Notes under the pieces: model-generated
What the model saw: the letters and a program-made list of their open reading frames with translations, nothing else
Database searches by the model: none
What the model was told of the DNA's origin: nothing
Position numbers and translations under genes: made by a program
Shown: one piece after another, positions 24,962-33,083 of the stretch
Position numbering within the stretch: the first letter of the stretch is position 1
How the letters are laid out: every line of letters begins with the position of its first letter
Source of the DNA: Paraburkholderia fynbosensis
Lineage (GTDB): Bacteria; Pseudomonadota; Gammaproteobacteria; Burkholderiales; Burkholderiaceae
Length of the DNA stretch: 64,000 nt
Assembly (NCBI RefSeq): GCF_902859935.1
Contig: NZ_CADIKI010000009.1
Span: forward strand, 248,001 to 312,000
Direction: 5' to 3'

Positions 24962-26164
24962 TCAAAGCCCCGGTTTCAGTTGCGGCGGTAGATTCGGCCA
25001 CGTGGCCAGCAGCCGGCCGATCATGCTCTTCCGGCGTTCGGCGACAACCGGCAACAGCATGCCGGCGAGCAGGCCAATGCCGTGGGCGAGCGCGCTGTCG
25101 CGCGCCAGCGTGACGAGCGGCACGCCGCGGCACAGCGCCTCGTTGACGCGGCGGTCGTCGCGCGGAAGCTGATGCGCGACTGTCGCGCCGAGGGTCTTTT
25201 CGAGCGTCGGCAGATTGATCTGCGCGTTCTTGTCGTATTGATTGACCACCACTCGCACCTTTGCGGCCGGATAGCCGAGTTCCCGGAAGATGTCGAGCAT
25301 GCGGCGCCCGCCATGCAGGTACAGCGGCGTCTGCCGCACCACCATGCAGATCGCGTCGCTATGATCGAGCGCATGGATCGTCAACGGGTTCAGGCTCGGT
25401 CCGATGTCGATCAGCACGTCATCGTAGCGCTCGCGCACCAGCGCAAGAATCCGCTGCAGCTGCGCGGGCCGCAACTCGGCGGCCTTGAGCGGGTCGCCCG
25501 CGCCGGCCAGCACGTCGAGGTTCGCATGCACGTGCATCACGCACGAGTCGAACAGCGCGGCGTCGAGGTGATCGATCTGCGAACATAGGTCGGCGAGCGT
25601 GGTCGGCGGGGGCCTGTCGGCCATCAGCAGGCTGGCATCGGCGAATTGCTGGCTGAGGTCGATCAGCAGCACGCGCCGCTCGCGCTGCGCGGCGAGCGAA
25701 CAGGCGAGATTGACCGCGATCAGCGTCGTGCCGCTGCCGCCCTTGCTCGATGCCAGCGATACCACGCGGCCCGCGCGCCGCCCGGCCGCGGTTTTCCTCG
25801 CGTCGATCTGGGTGAGCGCGGCGGCGATCGCGAGCGGATCGAGCGGCCATGACAGCACGTGCTGCACGCCGACGCTCATCGCCGCGCCGAGCAACGCGGT
25901 GGCCGGCGAGCGCACCACCAGCATGCAGTCGAGCGCCGGCCAGCAGGCGAGCGCCTCCTCGATACCGTCCATTTCACGCGCGTTCAGACTGGCGTCGTCG
26001 ACGATCAGCAGATCGGCATTGCGGATCAGGCGCGCGTGCGCGCGCAGTTGCCGGGCGGAGCCGTAGGCGGTGCGCAATCGGTAACGCACGCCGCTTCCCT
26101 CGAGCCGCGCGACGATCTGCTGCGCGTGATCGATGCTGGCGGCAATCAGGAAGATGTCGATCAT
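24962..26164 (-). CDS. TadZ/CpaE-like ParA-family ATPase
   Basis: The 400-residue protein has an N-terminal receiver-like domain (residues 1-125, IDIFLIAASIDHAQQIVARL to HVLSWPLDPLAIAAAL) without clear phospho-acceptor residues. A SIMIBI ATPase domain follows, with deviant Walker A SSKGGSGTTLIAVNLACSLA, Walker A' VLLIDLSQQFADASLL and GPSLNPLTIHALDHSDAICM. This is the TadZ/CpaE layout, a protein that marks the pole for Flp-type pilus assembly. None of the usual partners (cpaA/B/C/F, tadB/C, flp) is present in the window, so it is either an orphan or used with another secretion machine. A 98-codon gene lies upstream on the same strand. Confidence 0.8.
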   Translation of the reverse strand: MIDIFLIAASIDHAQQIVARLEGSGVRYRLRTAYGSARQLRAHARLIRNADLLIVDDASLNAREMDGIEEALACWPALDCMLVVRSPATALLGAAMSVGVQHVLSWPLDPLAIAAALTQIDARKTAAGRRAGRVVSLASSKGGSGTTLIAVNLACSLAAQRERRVLLIDLSQQFADASLLMADRPPPTTLADLCSQIDHLDAALFDSCVMHVHANLDVLAGAGDPLKAAELRPAQLQRILALVRERYDDVLIDIGPSLNPLTIHALDHSDAICMVVRQTPLYLHGGRRMLDIFRELGYPAAKVRVVVNQYDKNAQINLPTLEKTLGATVAHQLPRDDRRVNEALCRGVPLVTLARDSALAHGIGLLAGMLLPVVAERRKSMIGRLLATWPNLPPQLKPGL

Positions 26165-26240
26165 GTCAGGTCTCCATCGGTCTGAGGCCGCCGGTTGGCG
26201 AGGCCACGCCGACCTCTCCGTCGGCGTGCGGACTCATACG

Positions 26241-26280
26241 TCGTTATTCGTTGTTATGCGTCGTTATTCGTCGTTATTCG
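26241..26280. repeat. Four tandem 10-bp repeats
   Basis: Four consecutive units, TCGTTATTCG, TTGTTATGCG, TCGTTATTCG and TCGTTATTCG, differ at only two positions. The 10-bp period equals one DNA helical turn. The array overlaps the stop codon of the small upstream gene and lies 77 bp before the TadZ-like start. Confidence 0.85.
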
Positions 26281-26570
26281 TCGAACTCTGTTGGCCGGAT
26301 CTGCGCGTCACACTCGTGATCGGCATGCCGTTCGGGCCGCACCGGCATTTCATACAGCGCGTCGCGCAACGCGTCGCGCCGGATCTCGGCCTCGGCCTTG
26401 CGCCTGAGCGCCTCGGCAACCACCAGCGTCATGACATCGACCGGTGACTCGGCGAACAGCGCGCGCCGTCGCGCCGCGACACGCCGGCGATAGGAAAGCC
26501 CGGTTGGGTCCGCGCTGGGGAAAGGGTCCGTCCGCACGATAGCGTCCGGCTCGCGAATCAGTTTTTTCAT
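26274..26570 (-). CDS. Hypothetical small protein upstream of the TadZ-like gene
   Basis: The 98-residue protein begins MKKLIREPDAIVRTDPFPSA and is rich in Arg and Glu (SYRRRVAARRRALFAESPVD, then VVAEALRRKAEAEIRRDALR). That suggests a soluble, mostly helical and possibly coiled-coil protein. There is no signal peptide or membrane segment. A purine-rich GGGGG lies about 8 nt before the ATG. It lies 109 bp upstream of the TadZ-like gene on the same strand and may be its partner. I do not recognise the family, and an adaptor role is only a guess. Confidence 0.55.
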   Translation of the reverse strand: MKKLIREPDAIVRTDPFPSADPTGLSYRRRVAARRRALFAESPVDVMTLVVAEALRRKAEAEIRRDALRDALYEMPVRPERHADHECDAQIRPTEFDE

Positions 26571-27896
26571 GACAGCCCCCGAAAGATGAGCCTCTTTGCC
26601 CACGTTTTTTTGGTCCAGATGTCCGTGTCCGTGCGACAGCACGGACACGGCACCCAGTCCACCTCGTAACATGTGTCTCTCTCTGGAGACTGTGGCCTCT
26701 CCTCGCTTCTTCGCACCGGTTGGTCCTGGCCGGCGCTGCCCCTGCCCTTGTTCGGTGGTGCGTCACTCGCCAAACTGGTCGAATGCGGCACTCGTCGCTA
26801 TTTACATCCCACTTCAGGTCCATCGATGAAAATTGACCTACCTGATCGCGAGTCAATTTCACGTCATCCGGTTCGGAATGCCGATAATCCGTGTATCGGT
26901 CATTCAGCCGTTTTTTGATCGATGTCCGTTCCGTTGGCCCCGCCGCCACCTCGCAAACCCGGCTTCCCCGGCCGTGCTTGTGAAATCCGCGCTGCCGCCG
27001 GCTTTTTTCCAAATCTCAGCTTTCCCCGTGCTGCGGACCGGTCGGCAACGCATTCAGATTTATCGTGCAGTGCTTATTGCAATGGCCATGCCATGCGGAC
27101 CAGAAGCCTTATGCCACCGTGAATCATGCGGCGCGGCAGCCGTGTTCGGAATCGTCCGTGCCGGAGGTTGATTCGTTCTTGATACGCCCATGCGCCAAAA
27201 TGCGCCGCGCCGCGGAGAAACCCGGCGCTCGCCGGCGACCCGCGAATCCCGCGCGGGCCATGACTGGCCATGGTTTGCGCAACGCGCCCAGTTAGCGATG
27301 CTGACCGTCCGAAGCATCACGTCACGCTGGCACGGGCCTGCCCGATATGTAGCAGGCATGAGACAAACCGCATTGCCAACGCGCCATTCGCATCGCGATT
27401 TAGCGCGGCGCGATTGCATGGTTATGTGGGAAGCCTCTCATAACCCAGCTTGACCGGTTTTTTTTAATCGTCCTCAGCGCGCCATTTGCGCAAAAATCAT
27501 TTCTTAATCCCGATTTGTTTGTATGGCGCTATCAGGCGCTTTCGCTTATCTTTAAGCCACGCGCCAATTAGAGCGCCGTTTTCAGGTCATCGAGGCAAGA
27601 AACGGTTTTGTGATTCGGGGATGAAGGCGTGCGGCGGTTTCAGCAATGAACGCCTACGCTATCGGTCCACCATGCAGCATTTCGCGGTTTATGCCGCCCG
27701 CTCCATGCCCCATCATTGCAACCGCCGTATGCGTCGTCGCCGGACTGCTGCAGCCGGTCCTGAACGTTGAACGCAAACCAGCCCGATCCGCGCGAGCGGA
27801 CCGGGCCGGTTCAGTTGACTGAAGGCCGGCGCCGCCCACCGGCGTATCCAATGTGTCGAACAGCAGTCCTGAGAGCAGCATCGAACCGGGGGTAAC
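26571..27896. other. 1.3-kb stretch with no supported gene
   Basis: No frame here has a recognisable domain or a convincing start. The stretch contains a 12-bp inverted repeat with a 4-nt loop (CCGTGTCCGTGC at 26623-26634 and GCACGGACACGG at 26639-26650) and an 8-bp inverted repeat (AAATTGAC at 26830-26837 and GTCAATTT at 26852-26859). An AT-rich patch lies around 27450-27600 and a TTCAGT/ACTGAA hairpin at 27810-27823. It separates two divergently transcribed units, so it probably holds both promoters; a small RNA gene is possible but not shown. Confidence 0.45.
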
Positions 27897-29333
27897 ATGA
27901 CTACGACTTGCACGCCCGTCGACGCGGAACGCACCGTTCTGTACGTGTCGAACTCGCCCGATCAGAAGCTCGTCGATTTTCTGGCGACGTCTGGCTGGCA
28001 AGCCGTACACGCCAAAAGCACGGCCATCGCCGAACGCATGATCGAGCGCGGCAATATCAAGGTCGGCCTCGTGCAACTGCCCGACGAGTGCACGTCGCAG
28101 CATCTGTCCGCGCTCGCGTCGTGCATGCGGCGCGTCGAGACCAACTGGGTCGCGCAAATCGTCCCCGGCCAGGCGGAAGACGAGCTGGTCAGCCGCTTCA
28201 TCCTCGATTACTGCTTCGACTTCGTCACGCGGCCGTGGCTGAACGACCGGCTCGTGTTCGCGCTCGGCCATGCGCACGGGCTGTCGAGTCTGCGTCACGC
28301 GCCCGACGCGCCGGAGCCTTCGCTCGGGCGGCACGGCATGGTCGGACAATGCGAGCCCATGCAGCAGCTTTATCGACGCATCGACAAATGCGGCGTGACC
28401 GACGCGCCGGTGTTCGTCGCCGGCGAATCGGGCACCGGCAAGGAATTGACCGCTCGTGCGATTCACGAGCGCTCGCCGCGCGCCGGCCGCGCGTTCGTCG
28501 CAATCAATTGCGCCGCGATCGCGCCGAGCCTGCTGCAAGCCGAACTGTTCGGCCACGAGCGTGGAGCGTTCACCGGCGCGCTGCAACGCAAGATCGGCCG
28601 GATCGAAAGCGCGCACGAGGGCACGCTTTTTCTCGACGAAATCGGCGACATGCCGCACGAATGCCAGGCAGTCCTGTTGCGCTTTCTGCAGGAAGGCACG
28701 ATCGAGCGGCTCGGCGGCAATGGCCCGATCAAGGTCGACGCGCGGGTCATTTCGGCGACCCACGTCGATCTGGACAAGGCGGTCGAAGACGGGCGCTTCC
28801 GCTCCGACCTGTATCACCGGCTGTGCGTGCTGTGCCTTGTCGAGCCGCCGTTGCGCGAGCGCGGCGGCGACATCAAGCTGCTCGCCAACTACGCGCTCAG
28901 CATGTACCGGCAGGACGGCGCGCGCAAACTGCGCGGGCTGTCGAGCGACGCGATCGTCGCGATGTCGAACTATCCGTGGCCGGGCAATGTGCGCGAGCTG
29001 ATCAACTGCGTGCGGCGCGCGGTGGTGATGAGCGAGGGCCGCTTCATCACCGCGAGCGACCTCGGTCTGCCGGAAGCGGACAACGGCCCGGCGGTGACGC
29101 TTGCGGAAATCCGCAGCAAGGCGGAAAAGGACGCGGTCGAGCACGCGTTGCAGCGGCATGGCTACAAGCTGTCCGAAGCGGCGGCCGAGCTGGGCATTTC
29201 GCGCGCGACACTGTACCGGCTGATGCATGCGAACCGGTTGCATCAGGAACCCGCCGCGGCCCGCGCGTCGAACGCGACGGGCGGCCCGGACGCCGACGAT
29301 GAGGCGCAGCGGCAAACGTCCTCGGTGGCTTGA
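27897..29333 (+). CDS. Sigma-54-dependent activator, VpsR-like
   Basis: The 478-residue protein has an atypical receiver-like N-terminal domain (residues 10-130; the usual Lys-Pro near its end is TRPW). Its AAA+ domain has Walker A GESGTGKE at 176-183, sigma-54 loop GAFTGA at 223-228, Walker B GTLFLDEIGDMP and the sensor region YPWPGNVRELINCVRR. A Fis-type HTH (YKLSEAAAELGISRATLYRL) and a disordered tail complete it. ATG 27897 follows GGGGGTAAC. The layout matches VpsR-like regulators (including those of Burkholderia) that control exopolysaccharide or biofilm genes, some by binding cyclic di-GMP; targets here are not visible. A second rpoN copy lies 13 kb away. Confidence 0.85.
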   Translation: MTTTCTPVDAERTVLYVSNSPDQKLVDFLATSGWQAVHAKSTAIAERMIERGNIKVGLVQLPDECTSQHLSALASCMRRVETNWVAQIVPGQAEDELVSRFILDYCFDFVTRPWLNDRLVFALGHAHGLSSLRHAPDAPEPSLGRHGMVGQCEPMQQLYRRIDKCGVTDAPVFVAGESGTGKELTARAIHERSPRAGRAFVAINCAAIAPSLLQAELFGHERGAFTGALQRKIGRIESAHEGTLFLDEIGDMPHECQAVLLRFLQEGTIERLGGNGPIKVDARVISATHVDLDKAVEDGRFRSDLYHRLCVLCLVEPPLRERGGDIKLLANYALSMYRQDGARKLRGLSSDAIVAMSNYPWPGNVRELINCVRRAVVMSEGRFITASDLGLPEADNGPAVTLAEIRSKAEKDAVEHALQRHGYKLSEAAAELGISRATLYRLMHANRLHQEPAAARASNATGGPDADDEAQRQTSSVA

Positions 29334-29463
29334 GCCGGGGCGATAGCGGCGCTGGACCTTCCCCGCTCGACACTTCATCCGGCCGTGAAACATCGCGGGC
29401 CGGCGCCCGTCATACTGATCTCCATGCGGTTTCGTCCCGCCGCCCACCACCCGGAGCTTCACT

Positions 29464-29793
29464 ATGGCGATCACCTGCTTCATCCGCTATCAGATCGACC
29501 CTTTCCAGCGCGCCGCTTTCGACGAATACGCCCGCAACTGGGGGCGTATTATTCCGCGCTGCGGCGGTCATCTGACTGGCTACTTTCTGCCGCACGAAGG
29601 CACCAACGACATCGCGTGGGGTCTTGTCACGTTCGACAGCCTCGCGGCCTACGAAACCTATCGCGCGCGACTGCGCAGCGACGCCGAAGCGCTCGAGAAC
29701 TTCCGCTTCGCGCAGACGAGGCGCTTCATTCTGCGTGAGGAGCGTAGTTTTACCGAAGTGGTCGACGGGACGTTCGGCATCGCGCCGGTTTAA
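29464..29793 (+). CDS. NIPSNAP family protein
   Basis: The 109-residue protein reads MAITCFIRYQIDPFQRAAFD, GRIIPRCGGHLTGYFLPHEG, IAWGLVTFDSLAAYETYRAR, the standard ferredoxin-like dimeric alpha-beta barrel of bacterial NIPSNAP proteins. GGAG lies 8 nt upstream of ATG 29464. Its molecular function is not established for bacterial members. It stands 130 bp after the sigma-54 activator in the same orientation. Confidence 0.87.
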   Translation: MAITCFIRYQIDPFQRAAFDEYARNWGRIIPRCGGHLTGYFLPHEGTNDIAWGLVTFDSLAAYETYRARLRSDAEALENFRFAQTRRFILREERSFTEVVDGTFGIAPV

Positions 29794-30253
29794 GCGAGCA
29801 GCGCCCGTATAGTAGCGATCACGCGGCTGCCTCGGGTTCAGGCACTAGCTCACTACTCGGTGCTTGCCGCCGCGTTGGTCCCATTTGTCCCATCTGCCCC
29901 GCCTCCGCTCGCCGCAAACGCGGAAACCCCGCCACATCGCGACGCAAGCCCCCCTCTGAAGACGCCGGACCGATTCAGCGGGCAAGCTTCGTGCTACGCG
30001 TATTGGCCTAGACTTGGCCGGGCCGTTCGCCCCTGTCCGCCTGGCATGGACGCCGTCATCGGCTATCGTTACGCCTGGCATGCGGCTTACGCAGGGCGCG
30101 CGTTGCGTCCCCGGCCCAGCCGACAGCCTTCATCCAACGACGATTCACCTGCGGAACTTGTACGCCCCGACCAGTGTCGGTTCATGGTCACGCCGCCGAA
30201 CCCATCCCGTGTTTCGGCACAATGTCCGCACCCGGTATCCCGCCTTACACCCT
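29794..30253. other. Intergenic region, no gene seen
   Basis: These 460 bp lie between the NIPSNAP and MscS genes. The MscS frame stays open back to 30014, but that part has no family similarity and the signal peptide begins at 30254. No terminator or strong promoter is evident. Confidence 0.45.
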
Positions 30254-32932
30254 ATGCGCAAACTATTTCACGTCTGGCTTCTCCTTTTCTTCGTCATCAG
30301 CGCGGCGCCGGCCGTTGCCGCCGCCGCGCCAGCCGCACCCGCGACGCTGGTCTCCGGCAGCACGGTGAACCTGACGCCCCAACAGGCACGCGACGCCCTC
30401 GCGGTGCTCAATGACCCGAAACGCCGCGCGCAAGTCGCCGATACGCTGCAAGCGATCGCCGCCGCCGGCGCGCTAAGCGCTCCGCCCGTGGCCGCCTCCG
30501 CGGCGGCTGCCGCGTCGGCGCCCGCAGCGGCCAGCGGCGCCGCCGCGCTTGTGCCCGACGCGTTCAAATCCAACGGACTCGCGTCGCAAATGGCCCGTGA
30601 GGGCGCCCATTGGGCGATGCACCTCGGCAAGTCCTTGCGCGGCTCGCTCGCCGCGCTGCTCGACGTCACGTCGGTACGCGCGTGGTGGAACTGGCAGTTG
30701 ACGAGCCCGCATGCGCGCGCCTTGCTGGTCAACGTCCTGTGGACGCTGCTGGCCGCGCTCGTTCCCGCACTTGTGGTCGAATGGCTCGCGCGGCGTTTGC
30801 TGCGCCGCGCGTACCTGGCAATCGCCGCGCGCCGCGAACGCAACGAGCAGGACGAACTCAACGGCGACGACGCCCAAGCCACGCGAGCCACGACGCCCGT
30901 CGACACCGCGCCGCCCGCAGCCCAAACGCCCGGTGCCGCGCCGACCCTGCCATTGCCGCTGCCCACGGGACCGGTACCGCCGGTGCTCGAAGCCGAAGTG
31001 CAAGCGGTCAGTACTGCTGCGGTGGCCGATCCGGCTTCCGCCGAAGACCGCGTCATCGAAGCTCAGGGCAAGCGCAAAGCCACTCACCACTGGACGCTGC
31101 TGCAGCGTCTGCCACGCGCGCTGTTGATCACCGCGCTGCGCCTGTTGCCGCTCGCGGTATTCGTCGGCGCGGCGGGCGCGTTGATCTCGGTATTCACCAC
31201 CAATGGCACCCCGCAGGACCGCGCGCTCGATTCGCTGATCGACGTCTACGTGCTGTGCCGCGTAATCGTGATCATCGGCGACTTCTTTCTGCAACCCACT
31301 GCGCCGCGTCTGCGACTGCTGCGCATGGGCGACGCCTGGGCCGTCTTCGTGCAACGCTGGATCGTGCGGATTGTCGGCGTGGTTGGCGCGGGCGTCGCCC
31401 TCGCCGAGATCGCGCAGTCGCTCGGCCTGAACGACGCCGCGCATCTCGCGCTGTTGAAAGTGGTGGCGCTCGCCGGCCACGTGATGATCTCGATCCTGAT
31501 CCTGCAATGCGCAAGACCGGTCGGCGATCTGATCCGCCAGCGCTTCGCGAAGCACGACTCGCTGGAAATGTTGACCAACGCGCTCGCGGACGCCTGGGCG
31601 TGGTTCACGGCCGCCGTCGTGATGGCGCTGTGGTTCGTGTGGGCGTTCGACGTGCAGAACGGCTATCACGCGCTGCTCCACGTCGGCGGCTGGACCGTGG
31701 CGATTCTGGTCGGCGCGCGGCTCGGGTCGATCGTGATCTTCGGGGCACTGGCACGGCTCTTCCAGGCGCAGGACGAGTCAGAGAAATCGCTCGTGCACCA
31801 GCATGCTTACCGCTATTACCCGCTGCTGCGGCGGATAATCGGCTGGGTCATCGGCGTCGTCACGGCGCTGGGACTGTTGCAGGCGTGGGGCGCCGACGTC
31901 GTCGATCTGTTCGGCGCCGGCACGATCGGCCATCGGTTCGCGTCGGCGCTCGCCACCATCGGCGTGGCCGCGATCATTGCACTGATCGTGTGGGAAATCG
32001 TCAACGTCTCGGTCGAACGGCGGCTGGACCGCTGGACCACCAGCGGCGACCTGGTGCGCGCCGCGCGCTTGCGCACGCTGCTGCCGATGCTGCGCAGCGC
32101 GCTCTTCTGCGTGATCGCGCTGGTGGTGGTGCTGACCGGCCTGAGCGAACTCGGCGTGAACATCGGGCCGCTGCTCGCGGGCGCGAGCATCTTCGGCGTC
32201 GCGCTCGGCTTCGGTTCGCAAAAGCTGGTGCAGGATTTCATCACCGGCATTTTCCTGTTGATGGAAAACGCGATGCAGGTCGGCGACTGGGTCACGCTCG
32301 CGGGCGTGTCTGGCACGGTCGAATATCTGTCGATCCGCACCGTGCGGCTGCGCGGCAGCGACGGATCGCTGTTCACCGTGCCGTTCAGTTCGGTCTCGAC
32401 GGTGAACAACACCAATCGGGGACTCGGCAATGCGGCGGTGCGCGTGAACATCGTGTTCGGCCAGGACGTCGATCTGGCGATCAACACGCTCAAGGAAATC
32501 GGCGCCGCGCTGCGCGAGGACGAGAAATTCCAGGCCGGTATCCTGTCGGACTTCGCGTTTTGGGGCGTCGATGCGGTGGACGGTTCCGCGGTCACGCTGG
32601 CCGGTCAGATGCAGTGCCGCGACACCGCGCGCTGGGGGGTGCAGCGCGAATTCAACCGGCGCATCGTCGACCGTTTCCGCGAGCGTGGCATCGAGATCGC
32701 GAATCCGCAGCGCAATCTGCTGACGTGGGATGCCGGGAGCGTGGCGGCCAAAGTTGACAGTGGTGGCTCGTCCGGGCCGGCGTCGAGGGATGCGCCGGTT
32801 GACGATGCTGCGTCGAGCGCGGCGAGCCGACAAGGCGATGCGCCGGTCGAAGACCAGATTCCCGTCGATCCGAAGCCGGCAGGTGGTCCGGGAACGCCCG
32901 GCAATCCGGGGACGCCGTCACCGCATGCATGA
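30254..32932 (+). CDS. Large mechanosensitive-channel family protein (MscS superfamily)
   Basis: The 892-residue protein starts with a signal peptide (MRKLFHVWLLLFFVISAAPA, cleavage near VAA). A helical periplasmic region and a Pro/Ala-rich linker (about residues 205-265) follow. Roughly nine or ten membrane helices come next, and then the MscS core: pore helix GPLLAGASIFGVALGFGSQK (the TM3 Gly/Ala pattern), the beta domain MQVGDWVTLAGVSGTVEYLS (family signature VGDxV...GxVE) and the alpha/beta domain to LTWDAG. The extra N-terminal helices place it with the larger MscS relatives rather than the 286-residue MscS. It opens under membrane tension to release solutes during osmotic downshock. The C-terminus is disordered (Pro/Gly-rich). 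Confidence 0.9.
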   Translation: MRKLFHVWLLLFFVISAAPAVAAAAPAAPATLVSGSTVNLTPQQARDALAVLNDPKRRAQVADTLQAIAAAGALSAPPVAASAAAAASAPAAASGAAALVPDAFKSNGLASQMAREGAHWAMHLGKSLRGSLAALLDVTSVRAWWNWQLTSPHARALLVNVLWTLLAALVPALVVEWLARRLLRRAYLAIAARRERNEQDELNGDDAQATRATTPVDTAPPAAQTPGAAPTLPLPLPTGPVPPVLEAEVQAVSTAAVADPASAEDRVIEAQGKRKATHHWTLLQRLPRALLITALRLLPLAVFVGAAGALISVFTTNGTPQDRALDSLIDVYVLCRVIVIIGDFFLQPTAPRLRLLRMGDAWAVFVQRWIVRIVGVVGAGVALAEIAQSLGLNDAAHLALLKVVALAGHVMISILILQCARPVGDLIRQRFAKHDSLEMLTNALADAWAWFTAAVVMALWFVWAFDVQNGYHALLHVGGWTVAILVGARLGSIVIFGALARLFQAQDESEKSLVHQHAYRYYPLLRRIIGWVIGVVTALGLLQAWGADVVDLFGAGTIGHRFASALATIGVAAIIALIVWEIVNVSVERRLDRWTTSGDLVRAARLRTLLPMLRSALFCVIALVVVLTGLSELGVNIGPLLAGASIFGVALGFGSQKLVQDFITGIFLLMENAMQVGDWVTLAGVSGTVEYLSIRTVRLRGSDGSLFTVPFSSVSTVNNTNRGLGNAAVRVNIVFGQDVDLAINTLKEIGAALREDEKFQAGILSDFAFWGVDAVDGSAVTLAGQMQCRDTARWGVQREFNRRIVDRFRERGIEIANPQRNLLTWDAGSVAAKVDSGGSSGPASRDAPVDDAASSAASRQGDAPVEDQIPVDPKPAGGPGTPGNPGTPSPHA

Positions 32933-33083
32933 TGCGGCGCGTGCGAACGGCGCCTGGTGTTTGGGGCCAACGCGGATTCGCCCCGGCGCGAGGCCGCCGT
33001 GATGTGTCGCGCGCGGCCTGCTGCGCGACGCCGCCCGGCCACGCGGCTCACACAACAACGCGAACCGTGACGCCCGATCGCCC

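Noticed and set aside
26623..26650. Hairpin considered as a terminator
   Set aside because: The nearby homopolymer tract is on the wrong side and too distant for rho-independent termination in either direction.
27486..27770. 94-codon plus-strand frame upstream of the VpsR-like gene
   Set aside because: Mixed composition with no similarity and no start signals; it lies in a likely promoter region.
30610..32757. 715-codon frame inside the MscS gene
   Set aside because: It lies in a different frame of the same strand and is Arg/Ala-rich with no domain. The MscS signature is in the other frame.
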